Counted from the stretch's first letter, positions 15,223 through 24,396 are shown. The stretch: 64,000 bases of DNA from Gammaproteobacteria bacterium (GCA_020445335.1 JAGRGU010000005.1:44241-108240), one strand, 5' to 3'. Numbers and translations: made by a program. The notes: generated by a model from the sequence alone, not told the origin.

Positions 15223-16265
15223 GCAGCCAAGCCGTCGCAGCGGAAAAGAGCGCCGCCGAAGAGCTGCTGCGCGTGGAGGGGCTCAGCCGCGAGTTTCCAT
15301 TGACCAGCGGCCTGCTCGAACAGCTACGCTTCGAAGGCGGAAAACTGGTCCGCCGGCAGGAGAGCGTGCGCGCGGTCAACGGCGTCGACCTGCAGGTCAG
15401 ACGCGGCGAGGCGCTCTGCGTCGTCGGCGAGAGCGGCTGCGGCAAATCGACGCTGGCCAGGGTGGTGATGGGGCTGATCCGACCAACCGCGGGCAGCGTC
15501 CGCTTCGAAGGCACGCGGATCGACAACCTCTCCGCTGAAAAGCTGCTCCCCTTTCGCCGTAAGATGCAGATGATCTTCCAGAACCCCTACGCCTCGTTGA
15601 ATCCGCGCATGACGGTCAAGCAGACCTTGGAAGAGCCGGTCCGTTTCCATTCACCCGGTATCGGACGCGCTGCCCTCGGTGACAAGGTCAACGACGTGAT
15701 GCGTTCGGTCGGCGTCGACCCGGGCTGGAACGAACGTTTCCCGCACGAATTCTCCGGCGGCCAGCGGCAGCGCATCTCTATTGCACGAGCGCTGATGACC
15801 GATCCCGAGTTCATCGTCGCCGACGAACCGATATCGGCGCTGGACGTCTCGATCCAGGCGCAGGTGCTCAACCTGCTGATGGAGGCGCAGGAGCAGCGCG
15901 GCCTCACCTATCTGTTCATCACCCACGATCTGTCGGTGGTCGAACATTTCGGCACCCGCGTGGCGGTGATGTATCTCGGCGCGCTGTGCGAACTGGCGAT
16001 AACCGGGCAACTCTTCAGCCGACCGCGGCACCCCTATACCCAAGCGCTTCTGAGCGCGATTCCGCGACTGGACCAGGAGCGTCCGAGTCATATGAAGCTG
16101 ATGGGCGAGGTACCGACACCGATCAATCTGCCAAGCGGCTGCTTTTTCCACCCCCGCTGCGTGCACGCTCAGGATCGCTGCCGACACGAGCTGCCGAAGC
16201 TGTTCGATAGCGGCGACGGCACCCTGGTCGCTTGCCACGCGGTGCAGGAGGGACGACTCGATTGA
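15219..16265 (+). CDS. ABC importer ATPase 2 (DppF/OppF family)
   Basis: A 348-residue nucleotide-binding protein that pairs with the preceding ATPase. Walker A is GESGCGKS, the Q-loop FQNPYASLNPRMTV, the signature FSGGQRQR, Walker B FIVADEPISALD and the switch His in FITHDLS. The C-terminal extension has GCFFHPRCVHAQDRC. The N terminus carries an insert (GLLEQLRFEGGKLVRR) before the first strand, seen in some DppF proteins. It closes the transporter operon; the SRAP gene begins 16 bp later and may be co-transcribed. Confidence 0.94.
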   Translation: MSSQAVAAEKSAAEELLRVEGLSREFPLTSGLLEQLRFEGGKLVRRQESVRAVNGVDLQVRRGEALCVVGESGCGKSTLARVVMGLIRPTAGSVRFEGTRIDNLSAEKLLPFRRKMQMIFQNPYASLNPRMTVKQTLEEPVRFHSPGIGRAALGDKVNDVMRSVGVDPGWNERFPHEFSGGQRQRISIARALMTDPEFIVADEPISALDVSIQAQVLNLLMEAQEQRGLTYLFITHDLSVVEHFGTRVAVMYLGALCELAITGQLFSRPRHPYTQALLSAIPRLDQERPSHMKLMGEVPTPINLPSGCFFHPRCVHAQDRCRHELPKLFDSGDGTLVACHAVQEGRLD

Positions 16266-16281
16266 CCTCGGGTCGGGTGGC

Positions 16282-16986
16282 ATGTGCGGACGCTACAATC
16301 TGATCACCGACGGCCAGGCGCTGGCCGAATTTTTCGGTCTGCTGCAGCGCTTCGATCCGCCGCGCCGCTACAACATCGCGCCGACCCAGCTGGCACCGGT
16401 GGTGCGTCTGGTCGACGGCTCGCCGCAGGCGGCAATGCTGCGCTGGGGGTTGATCCCAGGTTGGTCGAAAACGCCGCAGAGCCATTATCAGATGATCAAT
16501 GCGCGGGCCGAGACGGTGGCGGAGAAGCCTGCCTACCGCGCCGCCTTTCGCCACAGGCGCTGTCTGGTACCCGCCACCGGCTTCTTCGAGTGGAGCCGGC
16601 AGGGGGCGCGTAAACAGCCCTACAACATCCAGTGGCACGGCGGCGAACTGATGGCTTTCGCCGGGCTCTGGGAGCATTGGCGTGGCGATGGAGAAGCGCA
16701 GCCGATCGACTCCTTCAGCATCATCGTCACCGATGCCAACGATGCCATTCGGCCATTGCACGAGCGCATGCCGGTGATCCTCGCGCCCGCCGATTTTCAG
16801 CAGTGGCTGGCGCCCGGGTCGGTCGATACGGAGAAACTGCAGGCGCTGCTCAAACCGGCGCCGAGCGCGGCGATCTCCAGCTATCCGGTCGGCCTGACGG
16901 TCAACAATCCCGGCAACGACGATCCGTGCTGCGTGGCACCGTCAGGTAGCGGCAGTGAGCCGCTCCGAAGCCCGCCGGCGGAGTGA
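16282..16986 (+). CDS. SRAP-domain protein (YedK/HMCES family)
   Basis: A 234-residue SOS-response-associated protein that forms a stable covalent link with abasic sites in single-stranded DNA and so shields them during replication. The catalytic Cys2 follows the initiator Met (MCGRYNL), which requires Met removal. Other landmarks are RRYNIAPTQ, the INARAET motif, CLVPATGFFEW with the active Glu, and PLHERMPVIL with the active His. Length fits the family (about 220-240). The gene follows the ABC operon by 16 bp with no obvious LexA box ahead of it. Confidence 0.93.
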   Translation: MCGRYNLITDGQALAEFFGLLQRFDPPRRYNIAPTQLAPVVRLVDGSPQAAMLRWGLIPGWSKTPQSHYQMINARAETVAEKPAYRAAFRHRRCLVPATGFFEWSRQGARKQPYNIQWHGGELMAFAGLWEHWRGDGEAQPIDSFSIIVTDANDAIRPLHERMPVILAPADFQQWLAPGSVDTEKLQALLKPAPSAAISSYPVGLTVNNPGNDDPCCVAPSGSGSEPLRSPPAE

Positions 16987-17004
16987 CTTGCCGTCAACAG
17001 CCGG

Positions 17005-17433
17005 CTAGTCGTCGATGCTGCGGCGCAGCTGCTTGAGCTTGCCGCGAATACTCTTGCGCTCCAGGCGTCGCTCGGTCGATCCGAGCGTGGGCCGGGTGGG
17101 AATGCGGCGCTTGCGACGCTGCATCGCCATTTGCACCATTTCGCGCAAACGCTGCAGCGCTTCCACCCTGTTCATCTCCTGGCTGCGGAACTGCTGTGCC
17201 TTGATGACGACAACTCCGCGGTCGCTGATTCTGCTGTCATGCAACTTCAGCAGCCGCTGTTTCAGTTTCAACGGCAGGCTCGAGGCACGTACGTCGAAGC
17301 GCAGATGGATGGCGCTGGAGACCTTGTTCACGTTCTGACCGCCGGCGCCCTGCGAACGGATTGCGCTCAACTCTATCTCATCGTCTGGAACGACTATGCC
17401 GTCGCCGAGTTCAACCGCCACTTGCACCACCAT
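17005..17433 (-). CDS. arfB: Alternative ribosome-rescue factor ArfB (peptidyl-tRNA hydrolase)
   Basis: A 142-residue release-factor-like protein that frees ribosomes stalled at the end of broken mRNAs. It has the GGQ catalytic motif in RSQGAGGQNVNKVSSAIHLRF near residue 28 and a strongly basic C-terminal tail (about residues 100-142) that enters the empty mRNA channel. Length matches E. coli ArfB (140). It is last in a leftward run after msrAB but is separated from it by a strong hairpin terminator, so it probably has its own promoter. Confidence 0.93.
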   Translation of the reverse strand: MVVQVAVELGDGIVVPDDEIELSAIRSQGAGGQNVNKVSSAIHLRFDVRASSLPLKLKQRLLKLHDSRISDRGVVVIKAQQFRSQEMNRVEALQRLREMVQMAMQRRKRRIPTRPTLGSTERRLERKSIRGKLKQLRRSIDD

Positions 17434-17451
17434 TTACCGATAAAACAACCA

Positions 17452-17479
17452 GGCCCGGGGTCGTCACGACACCCGGGCC
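17452..17479 (-). terminator. Rho-independent terminator after msrAB
   Basis: GGCCCGGG (17452-17459) pairs with CCCGGGCC (17472-17479), and the inner GTCG/CGAC adds four pairs around a three-base loop. On the minus strand the stem is followed by TGGTTGTTTTA. Position, about 20 bp past the msrAB stop, and the T-rich tail fit an intrinsic terminator. Confidence 0.75.
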
Positions 17480-17498
17480 CTCTACATTGCAATCATTG

Positions 17499-18617
17499 TC
17501 ACTCCAACAGTGACAGCAGTTCGGCGTATCCCTCCGACTCCATCTGCTCCTTTGGGATGAACTTCAACGCCGCGGAGTTCATGCAGTAGCGCAGCCCGGT
17601 GGGCTCGGGGCCATCCTTGAAAACGTGTCCGAGGTGGCTGTCGCCGATCTTGCTGCGTACCTCCTGGCGCGGCAGCACCAGTTTGAAATCGGTCTTCTGC
17701 CTGATGTTCTCCTCGCTGATGGGACGGGTGAAACTGGGCCAGCCGGTGCCGGAGTCGTACTTGTCACGAGAAGAGAAGAGCGGTTCGCCGGTGACGATAT
17801 CGACGTAGATGCCGTCGCGCTTCTCATCCCAGTACTCGTTCTTGAACGGTGGTTCCGTACCCTCGTGCTGGGTGACCTGGTACTGCATCGGCGTCAATCG
17901 CTGCTTCAACTCCGCATCGCTCGGTTTCATGTATTTCGCTCCATTGCGGTTCATCTTCTTCGCTTCGGGCTTGGCGTGCAACTCGTCGCCCCAGACCCGA
18001 TCCAGGTACTGATCCCGACCCGAACCGCCCCGGTAGAAGCCGTAACGCAAGGGGTTCTTCTTGTAGTAGTCCTGGTGATACTCCTCGGCAGGATAGAACG
18101 CCTTGAAGGGGGTGATTTCGATCGTCACCGGACGATCGTAGCGTCCCGAGCTCTCCAGTGCCGCGACCGAAGCCTGCGCCAGACGCTTCTCCTCCTCGTT
18201 GTGGAAGAAGATCGCCGGTCGATACTGCCTGCCGCGGTCGACAAACTGGCCGCCGGAGTCGGTCGGGTCGATCTGTTTCCAGAGCGCATCGAGGAGCTCG
18301 TCATAGCTCACTTTGGCCGGATCGTAATAGACCTGGATACTCTCGGTGTGCTTGGTCTGGCCGCTCGATACCTGCTTGTAAGTTGGATTCGCGAGCTCGC
18401 CGCCGGAGTAGCCCGATATCACCTCGACCACGCCTGGGATTTTTTCGAATCCCGATTCGACGCACCAGAAACAGCCCCCGGCGAAGGTGGCGACCGAGAG
18501 TCCCTGCAGTCTCCCGTCATCCGCCACGCCCATCGCCTTCGGTTCGCTGGTGGCATACTGCTGTATGCCCACCGCTCCTGCCGCCACGATCAATAGTGCA
18601 AACAAAACTCTTTTCAT
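17499..18617 (-). CDS. msrAB: Exported bifunctional methionine sulfoxide reductase MsrA-MsrB
   Basis: A 372-residue protein that repairs both epimers of oxidised methionine. Residues 1-24 form a signal peptide or anchor ([18 protein letters not shown]), so the enzyme is predicted periplasmic. The MsrA domain (about 42-195) starts [15 protein letters not shown] with catalytic Cys49. The MsrB domain (about 225-355) ends in [11 protein letters not shown] with catalytic Cys345. Two MsrB features are absent: the zinc CxxC knuckles (VTGEPLF instead) and the usual resolving cysteine ([11 protein letters not shown] carries Thr). Reduction must therefore use an outside thiol partner or other cysteines. 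The ATG at 18617 follows AGGAGA; upstream in-frame codons encode no signal peptide. The neighbouring DUF1223 protein is a thioredoxin-fold candidate partner. Confidence 0.93.
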   Translation of the reverse strand: MKRVLFALLIVAAGAVGIQQYATSEPKAMGVADDGRLQGLSVATFAGGCFWCVESGFEKIPGVVEVISGYSGGELANPTYKQVSSGQTKHTESIQVYYDPAKVSYDELLDALWKQIDPTDSGGQFVDRGRQYRPAIFFHNEEEKRLAQASVAALESSGRYDRPVTIEITPFKAFYPAEEYHQDYYKKNPLRYGFYRGGSGRDQYLDRVWGDELHAKPEAKKMNRNGAKYMKPSDAELKQRLTPMQYQVTQHEGTEPPFKNEYWDEKRDGIYVDIVTGEPLFSSRDKYDSGTGWPSFTRPISEENIRQKTDFKLVLPRQEVRSKIGDSHLGHVFKDGPEPTGLRYCMNSAALKFIPKEQMESEGYAELLSLLE

Positions 18618-18730
18618 CTTCGCTCTCCTGAAGCGCATTATAGCCTGTAGAGAATCTGCTCTGCCGTTGAGCAGGGATTCCGTTGACGGCGACCCGTCGC
18701 CCCGCAGACCGCTCTGGCTGTTAATCAACA

Positions 18731-19462
18731 TCAGCCGTCCAACCAGCCGCCCGTGGCCTGCAGCGGCGCCGGGTCGCCTTTACGGCTTACCCAGGCCGAA
18801 ATCGCCAGCCGCCCGGAACTTACCCGTTCGAGGGCTGAAAAATCGAACTGCCAGCGGCCATCGGCGGCAGTCGAGCTGTGCGTCGCCAGCACCACGAAAT
18901 CGTGCCGTAACCGCTTTCCCGCGTTCTCGCCGCTTGCAACATCGTTGCTCAGATCGAATCCGAGCAGCGCCACCGACAGCTCGTAAGCGCCCTCCTCTGC
19001 CCGATCGTACTCGGCCGTGACCCGGCTGCCATCAAGCGTGATTCTGAGCACACCAGCCTGAGACCCGGAATCGGGCATTTTTCTCCCACTGAACCAGCCG
19101 CGCCACTCCTTGCCGTTGACGACGAATCCAGGCGTGTAGACTGAACGCAGGTTGCCGCTGCGCTGATGCGCACGCTGGCGCGCCGAGAACTGCGCGTCGG
19201 CGAAACGGTCCTGCCAACCGATGTAGTCCCAGTAGTCGACGTGAAAGGCCATCGGCACCAGCTCGCGCCAGAGCCGCGGGTCATCCTTCAGCCGTGACAG
19301 CCAACGATCCGCCGGTGGGCAACTACTGCACCCTTCCGAGGTGAAAAGTTCGATCACCGTGCTTCTGGCGGATGTACTGGCAAACTGCTGCTGTGCCAGG
19401 GCCGGCACCGACATCAGGGCCGCAGCCAGCAGCAGGTAAACTCTCCGATTCAGGTGGCCCAT
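18731..19462 (-). CDS. DUF1223 thioredoxin-fold secreted protein
   Basis: A 243-residue protein with an N-terminal signal peptide ([16 protein letters not shown]). The mature part begins with the DUF1223 hallmark [20 protein letters not shown] near residues 35-55: a CxxC pair at the start of a thioredoxin-like fold. [16 protein letters not shown] and [12 protein letters not shown] are also typical. The family's function is not established; the CxxC and periplasmic location suggest thiol-disulfide exchange. It lies 113 bp upstream of msrAB on the same strand, so the two may be expressed together. The start at 19462 gives a sound signal peptide. Confidence 0.88.
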   Translation of the reverse strand: MGHLNRRVYLLLAAALMSVPALAQQQFASTSARSTVIELFTSEGCSSCPPADRWLSRLKDDPRLWRELVPMAFHVDYWDYIGWQDRFADAQFSARQRAHQRSGNLRSVYTPGFVVNGKEWRGWFSGRKMPDSGSQAGVLRITLDGSRVTAEYDRAEEGAYELSVALLGFDLSNDVASGENAGKRLRHDFVVLATHSSTAADGRWQFDFSALERVSSGRLAISAWVSRKGDPAPLQATGGWLDG

Positions 19463-19582
19463 CGCAGCTTGCTCCTCCGCTAGTAATCTACAACATGGGG
19501 GAGATGATTACGGCACCGCTTCACGCCGGCATCACGTATTTATCACATTTCTGTAAAGCGGCAGACGATCTCCCGCGGAAGG

Positions 19583-20356
19583 TCAGGGCTGTTCGCGGCT
19601 GAAAACCCACTTCTGCGCCGAGGAGAGTTCTGGATTGAAGCGGTAACCGTTTTCTTCGAACGATTTCATCGAATCGGCATCGGTCAGCGCGTTGCGGATG
19701 ACGAAGCGACTCAACTCGCCGCGTGCCTTCTTGGCGTAGACACCGATCATGCGGTACTGGCCATTCTTGTACTCTTTGAACTCTGGCGTGATCACTGCGG
19801 CATTCAGCGCGCGTGTGTCGACCGCCTTGAAATACTCCTGCGAGGCCAGATTGACCAGGCACTCCGACTTGATTCGCCGCAGTTGCCGATTCAGGCCGTC
19901 GGTGATCCGCGCTCTCCAGAATTGGTAGAGATTGGCGCCGCGCTCGGTGTCGATCCTGCGCCCCATCTCCATGCGGTAGGGCTGCATCAGATCGAGCGGC
20001 CGCAGCAGGCCATACAGTCCGGAGAGAATACGCAGATGGTCCTGCGCGAATTTGAAGTCGGCCGCATCAAAACTGCCCGCATCGAGCCCGCTGTAGACAT
20101 CACCCTTGAACGCCAACACCGCCTGCCGGGCGTTCTGCGGCGTAAACGGTCGCTGCCAGTCGTGGAAACGGGTGAAATTGAGTTCGGCGATCTTCATGCT
20201 CACCTGCATCAGTTCGGCGATGTCGAGCGCCGAGTATTGCCGCGCGCGGCTGACCAGCAGCTGGGCGTCGTCGAGAAACTCGGGTTGCGTGTGGCGCCTG
20301 CTCTTGAGTGGGGTTTCGTAGTCGAGGGTTTTGGCGGGTGAGATTACGAGCAACAT
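19583..20356 (-). CDS. yaaA: Peroxide stress protein YaaA
   Basis: A 257-residue cytoplasmic protein of the YaaA/DUF328 family, which limits intracellular iron and DNA damage under hydrogen peroxide stress and binds DNA. It begins MLLVISPAKTLDYE and has the conserved GDVYSGLDA, LSGLYGLLRPLDLMQPYRMEMG and NLASQEYFKAV segments. The ATG at 20356 is preferred because the family begins at MLxxISPAKTLD; an upstream in-frame ATG adds 13 unrelated residues. Length matches E. coli YaaA (258). It lies in a stress-related leftward group with msrAB and DUF1223. Confidence 0.95.
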   Translation of the reverse strand: MLLVISPAKTLDYETPLKSRRHTQPEFLDDAQLLVSRARQYSALDIAELMQVSMKIAELNFTRFHDWQRPFTPQNARQAVLAFKGDVYSGLDAGSFDAADFKFAQDHLRILSGLYGLLRPLDLMQPYRMEMGRRIDTERGANLYQFWRARITDGLNRQLRRIKSECLVNLASQEYFKAVDTRALNAAVITPEFKEYKNGQYRMIGVYAKKARGELSRFVIRNALTDADSMKSFEENGYRFNPELSSAQKWVFSREQP

Positions 20357-20431
20357 TGCGCTTGACTGTCTGCCTGTCGAAGATGAAAGCGCCATCTTAC
20401 CTCAGGCAGGCCGCGGTCGCCCCTTCCTCCG

Positions 20432-21634
20432 CTACAACCTTCTGCGCAGCAGCTCGGTTACATCGCGATCCGACATGCTGGCCGGATTGCGCTCCAGGTT
20501 GGCGCCGCGGCTGCCGGCCACCAGCGCCGGCAGATCGGCTTCAAGTATGCCGAACTGACCCAGGCGCGGTATCGCCAGCCGCTCGATCCAGGCGCGCAGT
20601 GTCGCTGCCAGCAGATCCGGCAGATGCGCCTCTGCATCACCCGGTGTTTTCGCCAGCAGTCGCGCGACACGGGCATACTTCCACAGCGCGACACCCTGCG
20701 GATCCTGCTGCCGCAACAGCTGCAGGTTGATCGCCGTCGCTTCCGCAAGCAGCGTGCCGCAGGCAACACCGTGCGGAATCGGAAAGAGGCCGCCGAGCGG
20801 CCCAGCCAACGCGTGCACCGAACCGAGCCCTGCGTTCGCCAGTGTGATCCCCGAGATCATCGAGGCGTAGGCCAGCCTCGCCAACGCCCCCTCCTCCCGC
20901 GCGACCGGCTCGGCCTCGACCGTTGTCATGAAAGCGTCGCTGAACGCCTCGATTCCCGACCAGGCGAGTGCGTCGGTCAGCGGTGTCGCGGCGCGCGAGA
21001 GGTAGGATTCGAGCAGCTGGGTGAAAGCGTCCATCCCTTGCGCCGCCATCAGTTCGCGCGGGGTGTCGCGCAATAGGGAGGGATCTATCAGCGCGGTATG
21101 TGCCACCAGCGCGTCGTCGCGAAACGACTTTTTGAATCCGCTTTTCCCTGGCCGCGAAAGCACCGCGTTCTTGGTGGTTTCGCTGCCGGTTCCAGCAGTC
21201 GTCGGAACCGCGATCAACGGTGTGGAGGGTCCGCGGTAGGCGATACCTCTGCCGACCCCTTCCAGGTGATCCATCACCGAGTTGCCGAATGGAAGCAGCC
21301 CGGCGATCGCCTTGGCCGCGTCCAGCACGCTGCCACCGCCTATGCCAACCACGACATCTATACCCCGGCCGTGAAACGCCGCCACCGCCTCGTCGATCAT
21401 CTCCGGTGAAGGCTCGCGGCTCACCTGCACCCGATGCCAGCGTATCGAATGACGGGTAAGCGCTGCGCTGATGCGATCCCAGTGACCGCTGCGCTGCAAA
21501 AACTGCGCGCCGGTCACCAGCAGCGCAGACCCACCGAAATCGGAGATCAGCTCAGGCAGACTCTCCAGACGCCCCGAACCGAAGCGGATACGCGGCACAC
21601 TGGCGAGTTCGAAAGTTGGATTGAAGGCGATCAT
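20432..21634 (-). CDS. Iron-type alcohol dehydrogenase (group III), variant metal site
   Basis: A 400-residue NAD(P)-dependent dehydrogenase. Residues 1-170 form the nucleotide domain with VVGIGGGSVLDAAKAIAG and PTTAGTGSETT. The helical metal domain has GMDAFTQLLESYLS, GSVHALAGPLGG and PIPHGVACGTLL. Compared with FucO, the Asp and two His ligands are kept, but the ligand His after DALT is Gln and the HPLG His is Gly. That combination is seen in a subgroup of the family, so activity is likely but the metal and substrate are uncertain. GGGAGCTGATTC precedes the ATG. It follows bioA by 30 bp; no link to biotin synthesis is evident. Confidence 0.87.
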   Translation of the reverse strand: MIAFNPTFELASVPRIRFGSGRLESLPELISDFGGSALLVTGAQFLQRSGHWDRISAALTRHSIRWHRVQVSREPSPEMIDEAVAAFHGRGIDVVVGIGGGSVLDAAKAIAGLLPFGNSVMDHLEGVGRGIAYRGPSTPLIAVPTTAGTGSETTKNAVLSRPGKSGFKKSFRDDALVAHTALIDPSLLRDTPRELMAAQGMDAFTQLLESYLSRAATPLTDALAWSGIEAFSDAFMTTVEAEPVAREEGALARLAYASMISGITLANAGLGSVHALAGPLGGLFPIPHGVACGTLLAEATAINLQLLRQQDPQGVALWKYARVARLLAKTPGDAEAHLPDLLAATLRAWIERLAIPRLGQFGILEADLPALVAGSRGANLERNPASMSDRDVTELLRRRL

Positions 21635-21664
21635 GAATCAGCTCCCGCGCCCTGCGGCGCTCTG

Positions 21665-22975
21665 TTACCGCGCAGACGCTCGGGCCATCCCGCCGACGAC
21701 GCCTGCCACCGCCGAGGTCAACTGTCCGAGATCGGTATCGTCGATGATATAGGGCGGCATCAGGTAGACCAGCCTGCCGAAGGGCCGCACCCAGACACCT
21801 GCGTCGACCAGCTGCACTTGGATCTCACGCATATCCACCGGCTGGCGCAGTTCGACCACTCCAATCGCGCCCAGCACGCGGACATCGGCGACATGCGCCA
21901 TCGCGCGGCAGGGCGCCAACCCCGCCTCCAGCCCGCTTTCGATGCGACGCACCGCAGCCTCCCAGGGGCTCTCCAGCAGAAGCTCGATGCTCGCCAGCGC
22001 GGTGGCGCAGGCCAGCGGGTTGGCCATAAAGGTCGGTCCGTGCATGAACAGCCCGGGATCGCCGCTGCCGATCACCTTGCTGACCTCAGCGGTGGTCAGC
22101 GTCGCCGCAAGTGTCAGGTAGCCGCCGGTAAGCGCCTTTCCGACACACATGATATCCGGCGCGATCCCGGCATGCTCACAGGCGAACAGACGTCCGGTAC
22201 GGCCGAATCCGGTCGCGATCTCGTCGAGGATCAACAACAGACCGTGGCGGTCGCAGAGCGATCTCACCGCACGCAGAAAATCGGCGGAGTAGAAACGCAT
22301 GCCGCCGGCACCCTGGACCACCGGCTCGAGGATCACGGCCGCAAGCTCCGTTTCGACCGACTCCAGCTTTGATGCGAAGGCTTCGACATCGGCTTCGCTG
22401 CAAAGGGCACCGAAGCGGCTCTGAGGCGCCGGTGCGAAGTGCTGCTTTGCCAGAATGCCGGCGAAGATCGAGTGCATGCCGTTGTCGGGATCGGTAACCG
22501 ACATCGCATTGAAGGTGTCACCGTGGTAGCCGCTGCGGATGGTAAGAAAACGGCTCCGCCCCGGCTCTCCTTGCGCGTGCCAGTACTGGATCGCCATCTT
22601 CATCGCCACTTCGACCGAAACCGAACCCGAGTCGGCGAAAAAGACGGTCTGCAGCGGTTCGGGCGTCAGCTCAATCAGTCTGCGGGCCAGATCGACCGCC
22701 GGTTGGTGCGTAAGACCGCCGAACATCACGTGCGACATCTTCTCCAGCTGGGTGCGCACCGCCAGATTGAGCCGGGGATGGTTGTAACCGTGGATTGCGC
22801 TCCACCAGGAGGACATACCGTCGATCAGCTCGCGCCCATCTGCCAGCGTCAGACGCACACCCCGCGCGGATTCCACCGGAAAAACCGGCAGACCGGAGTC
22901 GATCGCGCTGTAGGGGTGCCAAAGATGGCGGCGGTCGAATGCCGCCCAATCCGTACTCTTCTCGCTGTAGCTCAT
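21665..22975 (-). CDS. bioA: Adenosylmethionine-8-amino-7-oxononanoate aminotransferase BioA
   Basis: A 436-residue PLP enzyme that converts 7-keto-8-aminopelargonate to 7,8-diaminopelargonate in biotin synthesis, with S-adenosylmethionine as amino donor. Landmarks are [12 protein letters not shown] at the N terminus, [43 protein letters not shown], and the PLP lysine in [14 protein letters not shown]. Length and motifs match BioA rather than a general omega-aminotransferase. It is away from other biotin genes, which are not in the window. A 14-bp palindrome at 23070-23083 lies about 95 bases before the start codon and might be a regulatory site. Confidence 0.95.
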   Translation of the reverse strand: MSYSEKSTDWAAFDRRHLWHPYSAIDSGLPVFPVESARGVRLTLADGRELIDGMSSWWSAIHGYNHPRLNLAVRTQLEKMSHVMFGGLTHQPAVDLARRLIELTPEPLQTVFFADSGSVSVEVAMKMAIQYWHAQGEPGRSRFLTIRSGYHGDTFNAMSVTDPDNGMHSIFAGILAKQHFAPAPQSRFGALCSEADVEAFASKLESVETELAAVILEPVVQGAGGMRFYSADFLRAVRSLCDRHGLLLILDEIATGFGRTGRLFACEHAGIAPDIMCVGKALTGGYLTLAATLTTAEVSKVIGSGDPGLFMHGPTFMANPLACATALASIELLLESPWEAAVRRIESGLEAGLAPCRAMAHVADVRVLGAIGVVELRQPVDMREIQVQLVDAGVWVRPFGRLVYLMPPYIIDDTDLGQLTSAVAGVVGGMARASAR

Positions 22976-23069
22976 CGCCGCTCTTGAGATCGTTGCGGGT
23001 CACCAAATAGGGCAATTAGAGGAGCAACCCGGCCGTGGAGTCAATGCCGTGCCGCCGGGGATTTCAGAT

Positions 23070-23083
23070 CTGTTTCGAAACAG
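23070..23083. repeat. 14-bp perfect palindrome between bioA and the sulfur globule gene
   Basis: CTGTTTCGAAACAG is its own reverse complement. It lies about 95 bases upstream of bioA and 165 bases upstream of the sulfur globule protein gene. It resembles a LexA box but has six rather than eight bases between CTGT and ACAG. It may be an operator for either gene. Confidence 0.35.
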
Positions 23084-23247
23084 CGTCGAGAAAACTTTGT
23101 CAACCGTTTCCTTCACTAATCGAGCGCATATTGACGCCGGTCATTTTCAGAATTTTCACAAATACTAAAGTAAATATCGAGAGCGGCCAATTCTGAGGCT
23201 GCCTTGAAGTACCGTTTATGCGCGATCTTTGAATACGGAGATTAGAG

Positions 23248-23598
23248 ATGAAGACGATTATCAGAACAGCGGCTGTTGCCGCGTTGCTCGCTGCTTCCGC
23301 TTCCGCATCCGCCTGGTGGGGCGGCCCCTGGGGCAATAACGGCTGGGGTGACGGCTGGGGTGACGGTTGGGGTGATATGTTCGGCGACTTCAACATGAAC
23401 TTCAGCGGTGGCGGTTCGGGCTACGGCCGTGGCCGCGGCTATGGCTATGGCCGGGGTTACGGCTACGGCTACCCTTACTACTACGGCTACGGCTACCCCT
23501 ACTATGGTGGTGGCTGGGGTGCTCCATACTATGGCGTTCCGTATGCACCCTATGCTGCACCTGCCGCACCACAGGCTCCCGCCAGCGAATCGAAATAA
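23248..23598 (+). CDS. sgpA: Sulfur globule protein (Gly/Tyr/Trp-rich, Chromatiaceae SgpA/CV1-like)
   Basis: A 116-residue exported structural protein of the envelope around intracellular sulfur globules. A signal peptide ([22 protein letters not shown]) is followed by WWGGPWG, tandem DGWG repeats ([11 protein letters not shown]), [13 protein letters not shown], then Gly-Tyr repeats ([11 protein letters not shown] and GYPYY) and a Pro-Ala tail. This order is that of Allochromatium sulfur globule proteins. GGAG eight bases before the ATG is a good ribosome-binding site, and a strong terminator follows directly, so it is a single-gene transcript. It is the clearest sign that the host stores elemental sulfur; no sox or dsr genes are in the window. 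Confidence 0.92.
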   Translation: MKTIIRTAAVAALLAASASASAWWGGPWGNNGWGDGWGDGWGDMFGDFNMNFSGGGSGYGRGRGYGYGRGYGYGYPYYYGYGYPYYGGGWGAPYYGVPYAPYAAPAAPQAPASESK

Positions 23599-23618
23599 GC
23601 TGAGCTGAGTCACACCCG

Positions 23619-23667
23619 GCCGGCAGACCCGCGCACCGCCAATGCGCGGATCTGCCGGCTTTGTTTT
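23619..23667 (+). terminator. Strong Rho-independent terminator after the sulfur globule gene
   Basis: The arms 23619-23635 and 23643-23659 pair at 16 of 17 positions (one C-A mismatch) around a seven-base loop, and TTTGTTTT follows at once. It starts 20 bases after the stop codon. The long stem fits a highly expressed, single-gene transcript. Confidence 0.9.
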
Positions 23668-23775
23668 GGTTGCTACTCCACCGACTCATGCCGAGAGCGT
23701 TTGCGGTCGGGCATCCTGCCTGCTCTCCCCTCTCATCCATGATGGGTGAGGGCGCAATCTCTCCTTCATCCAGGC

Positions 23776-23795
23776 CAGGGATATCCGGATCCCTG
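23776..23795. terminator. Small hairpin after hcp (possible weak terminator)
   Basis: CAGGGAT and ATCCCTG form a perfect 7-bp stem with a six-base loop, 18 bp beyond the hcp stop codon on the minus strand. No T-run follows on that strand, so it may be only an mRNA-end structure. Confidence 0.35.
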
Positions 23796-23812
23796 ATCTT
23801 TGAACTCAAGAC

Positions 23813-24283
23813 TCACGACTTTCCGCGTTTGTATTTGCATTCGACGCTGCCGCGTGCGGAACCGTCGGCGGCAAATTCGGTGTAGACGACCTTCATTCCG
23901 CGGAAGCGGCAGGAGAGAATGACCCCCGCCGGCATATCGTCACCCGCTTCGGCGCTGGTCTGGTAGGAGGTTATGACAACCTCCTGCAACTCGTAACGAA
24001 GATAGCTCTCGTCACTGCCGCCCTGTTCCTGGGTGAGCTCTACTTCGAGCTTGTCTATCGACTTCCCCTTCAGACAGTAAGCCTGCAACACCGGCGCCGC
24101 CTTGTCGTAGAGCATCGTCAGCACCATGTCATCGACCTGCGCACTCGCCCGGGAACCCCGCCTGCCCGCTGTTGACTCACTCCACCCCGCGCTCCACTCC
24201 AGCGACAGAATGTCGATCCAGCCTTCGCGACCGACTGTCAGCGCGCCACCTTCAACTGCCGCGAATCTTGCGTAAATTGCCAT
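23813..24283 (-). CDS. hcp: Type VI secretion tube protein Hcp, orphan
   Basis: A 156-residue Hcp1-family protein, the hexameric ring unit that stacks into the type VI secretion tube and can carry effectors. It begins MAIYARFAAVEG and shows the typical VGREGWIDILSLEWSAG region, a basic segment, VDDMVLTMLYDKAAPVLQAYCLKG and the C-terminal strand ELQEVVITSYQTS. Length is within the family's range (about 155-175). No other type VI genes are present, so the protein would depend on an apparatus encoded elsewhere. No C-terminal effector domain is attached. Confidence 0.88.
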   Translation of the reverse strand: MAIYARFAAVEGGALTVGREGWIDILSLEWSAGWSESTAGRRGSRASAQVDDMVLTMLYDKAAPVLQAYCLKGKSIDKLEVELTQEQGGSDESYLRYELQEVVITSYQTSAEAGDDMPAGVILSCRFRGMKVVYTEFAADGSARGSVECKYKRGKS

Positions 24284-24396
24284 ATCATATTTCCCCGTTT
24301 CTCATCAGGTCGTGAAGGATAGTTGAGCTTCAGAGCCATTGCCACAAGCAGCCGCGCGCCGCAGTTGCCCGCAGCCCGGCCAGCGATTCGCGACCG

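Noticed and set aside
23070..23083. LexA box
   Set aside because: CTGT and ACAG are six, not eight, bases apart, and neither bioA nor a sulfur globule gene is an SOS gene.
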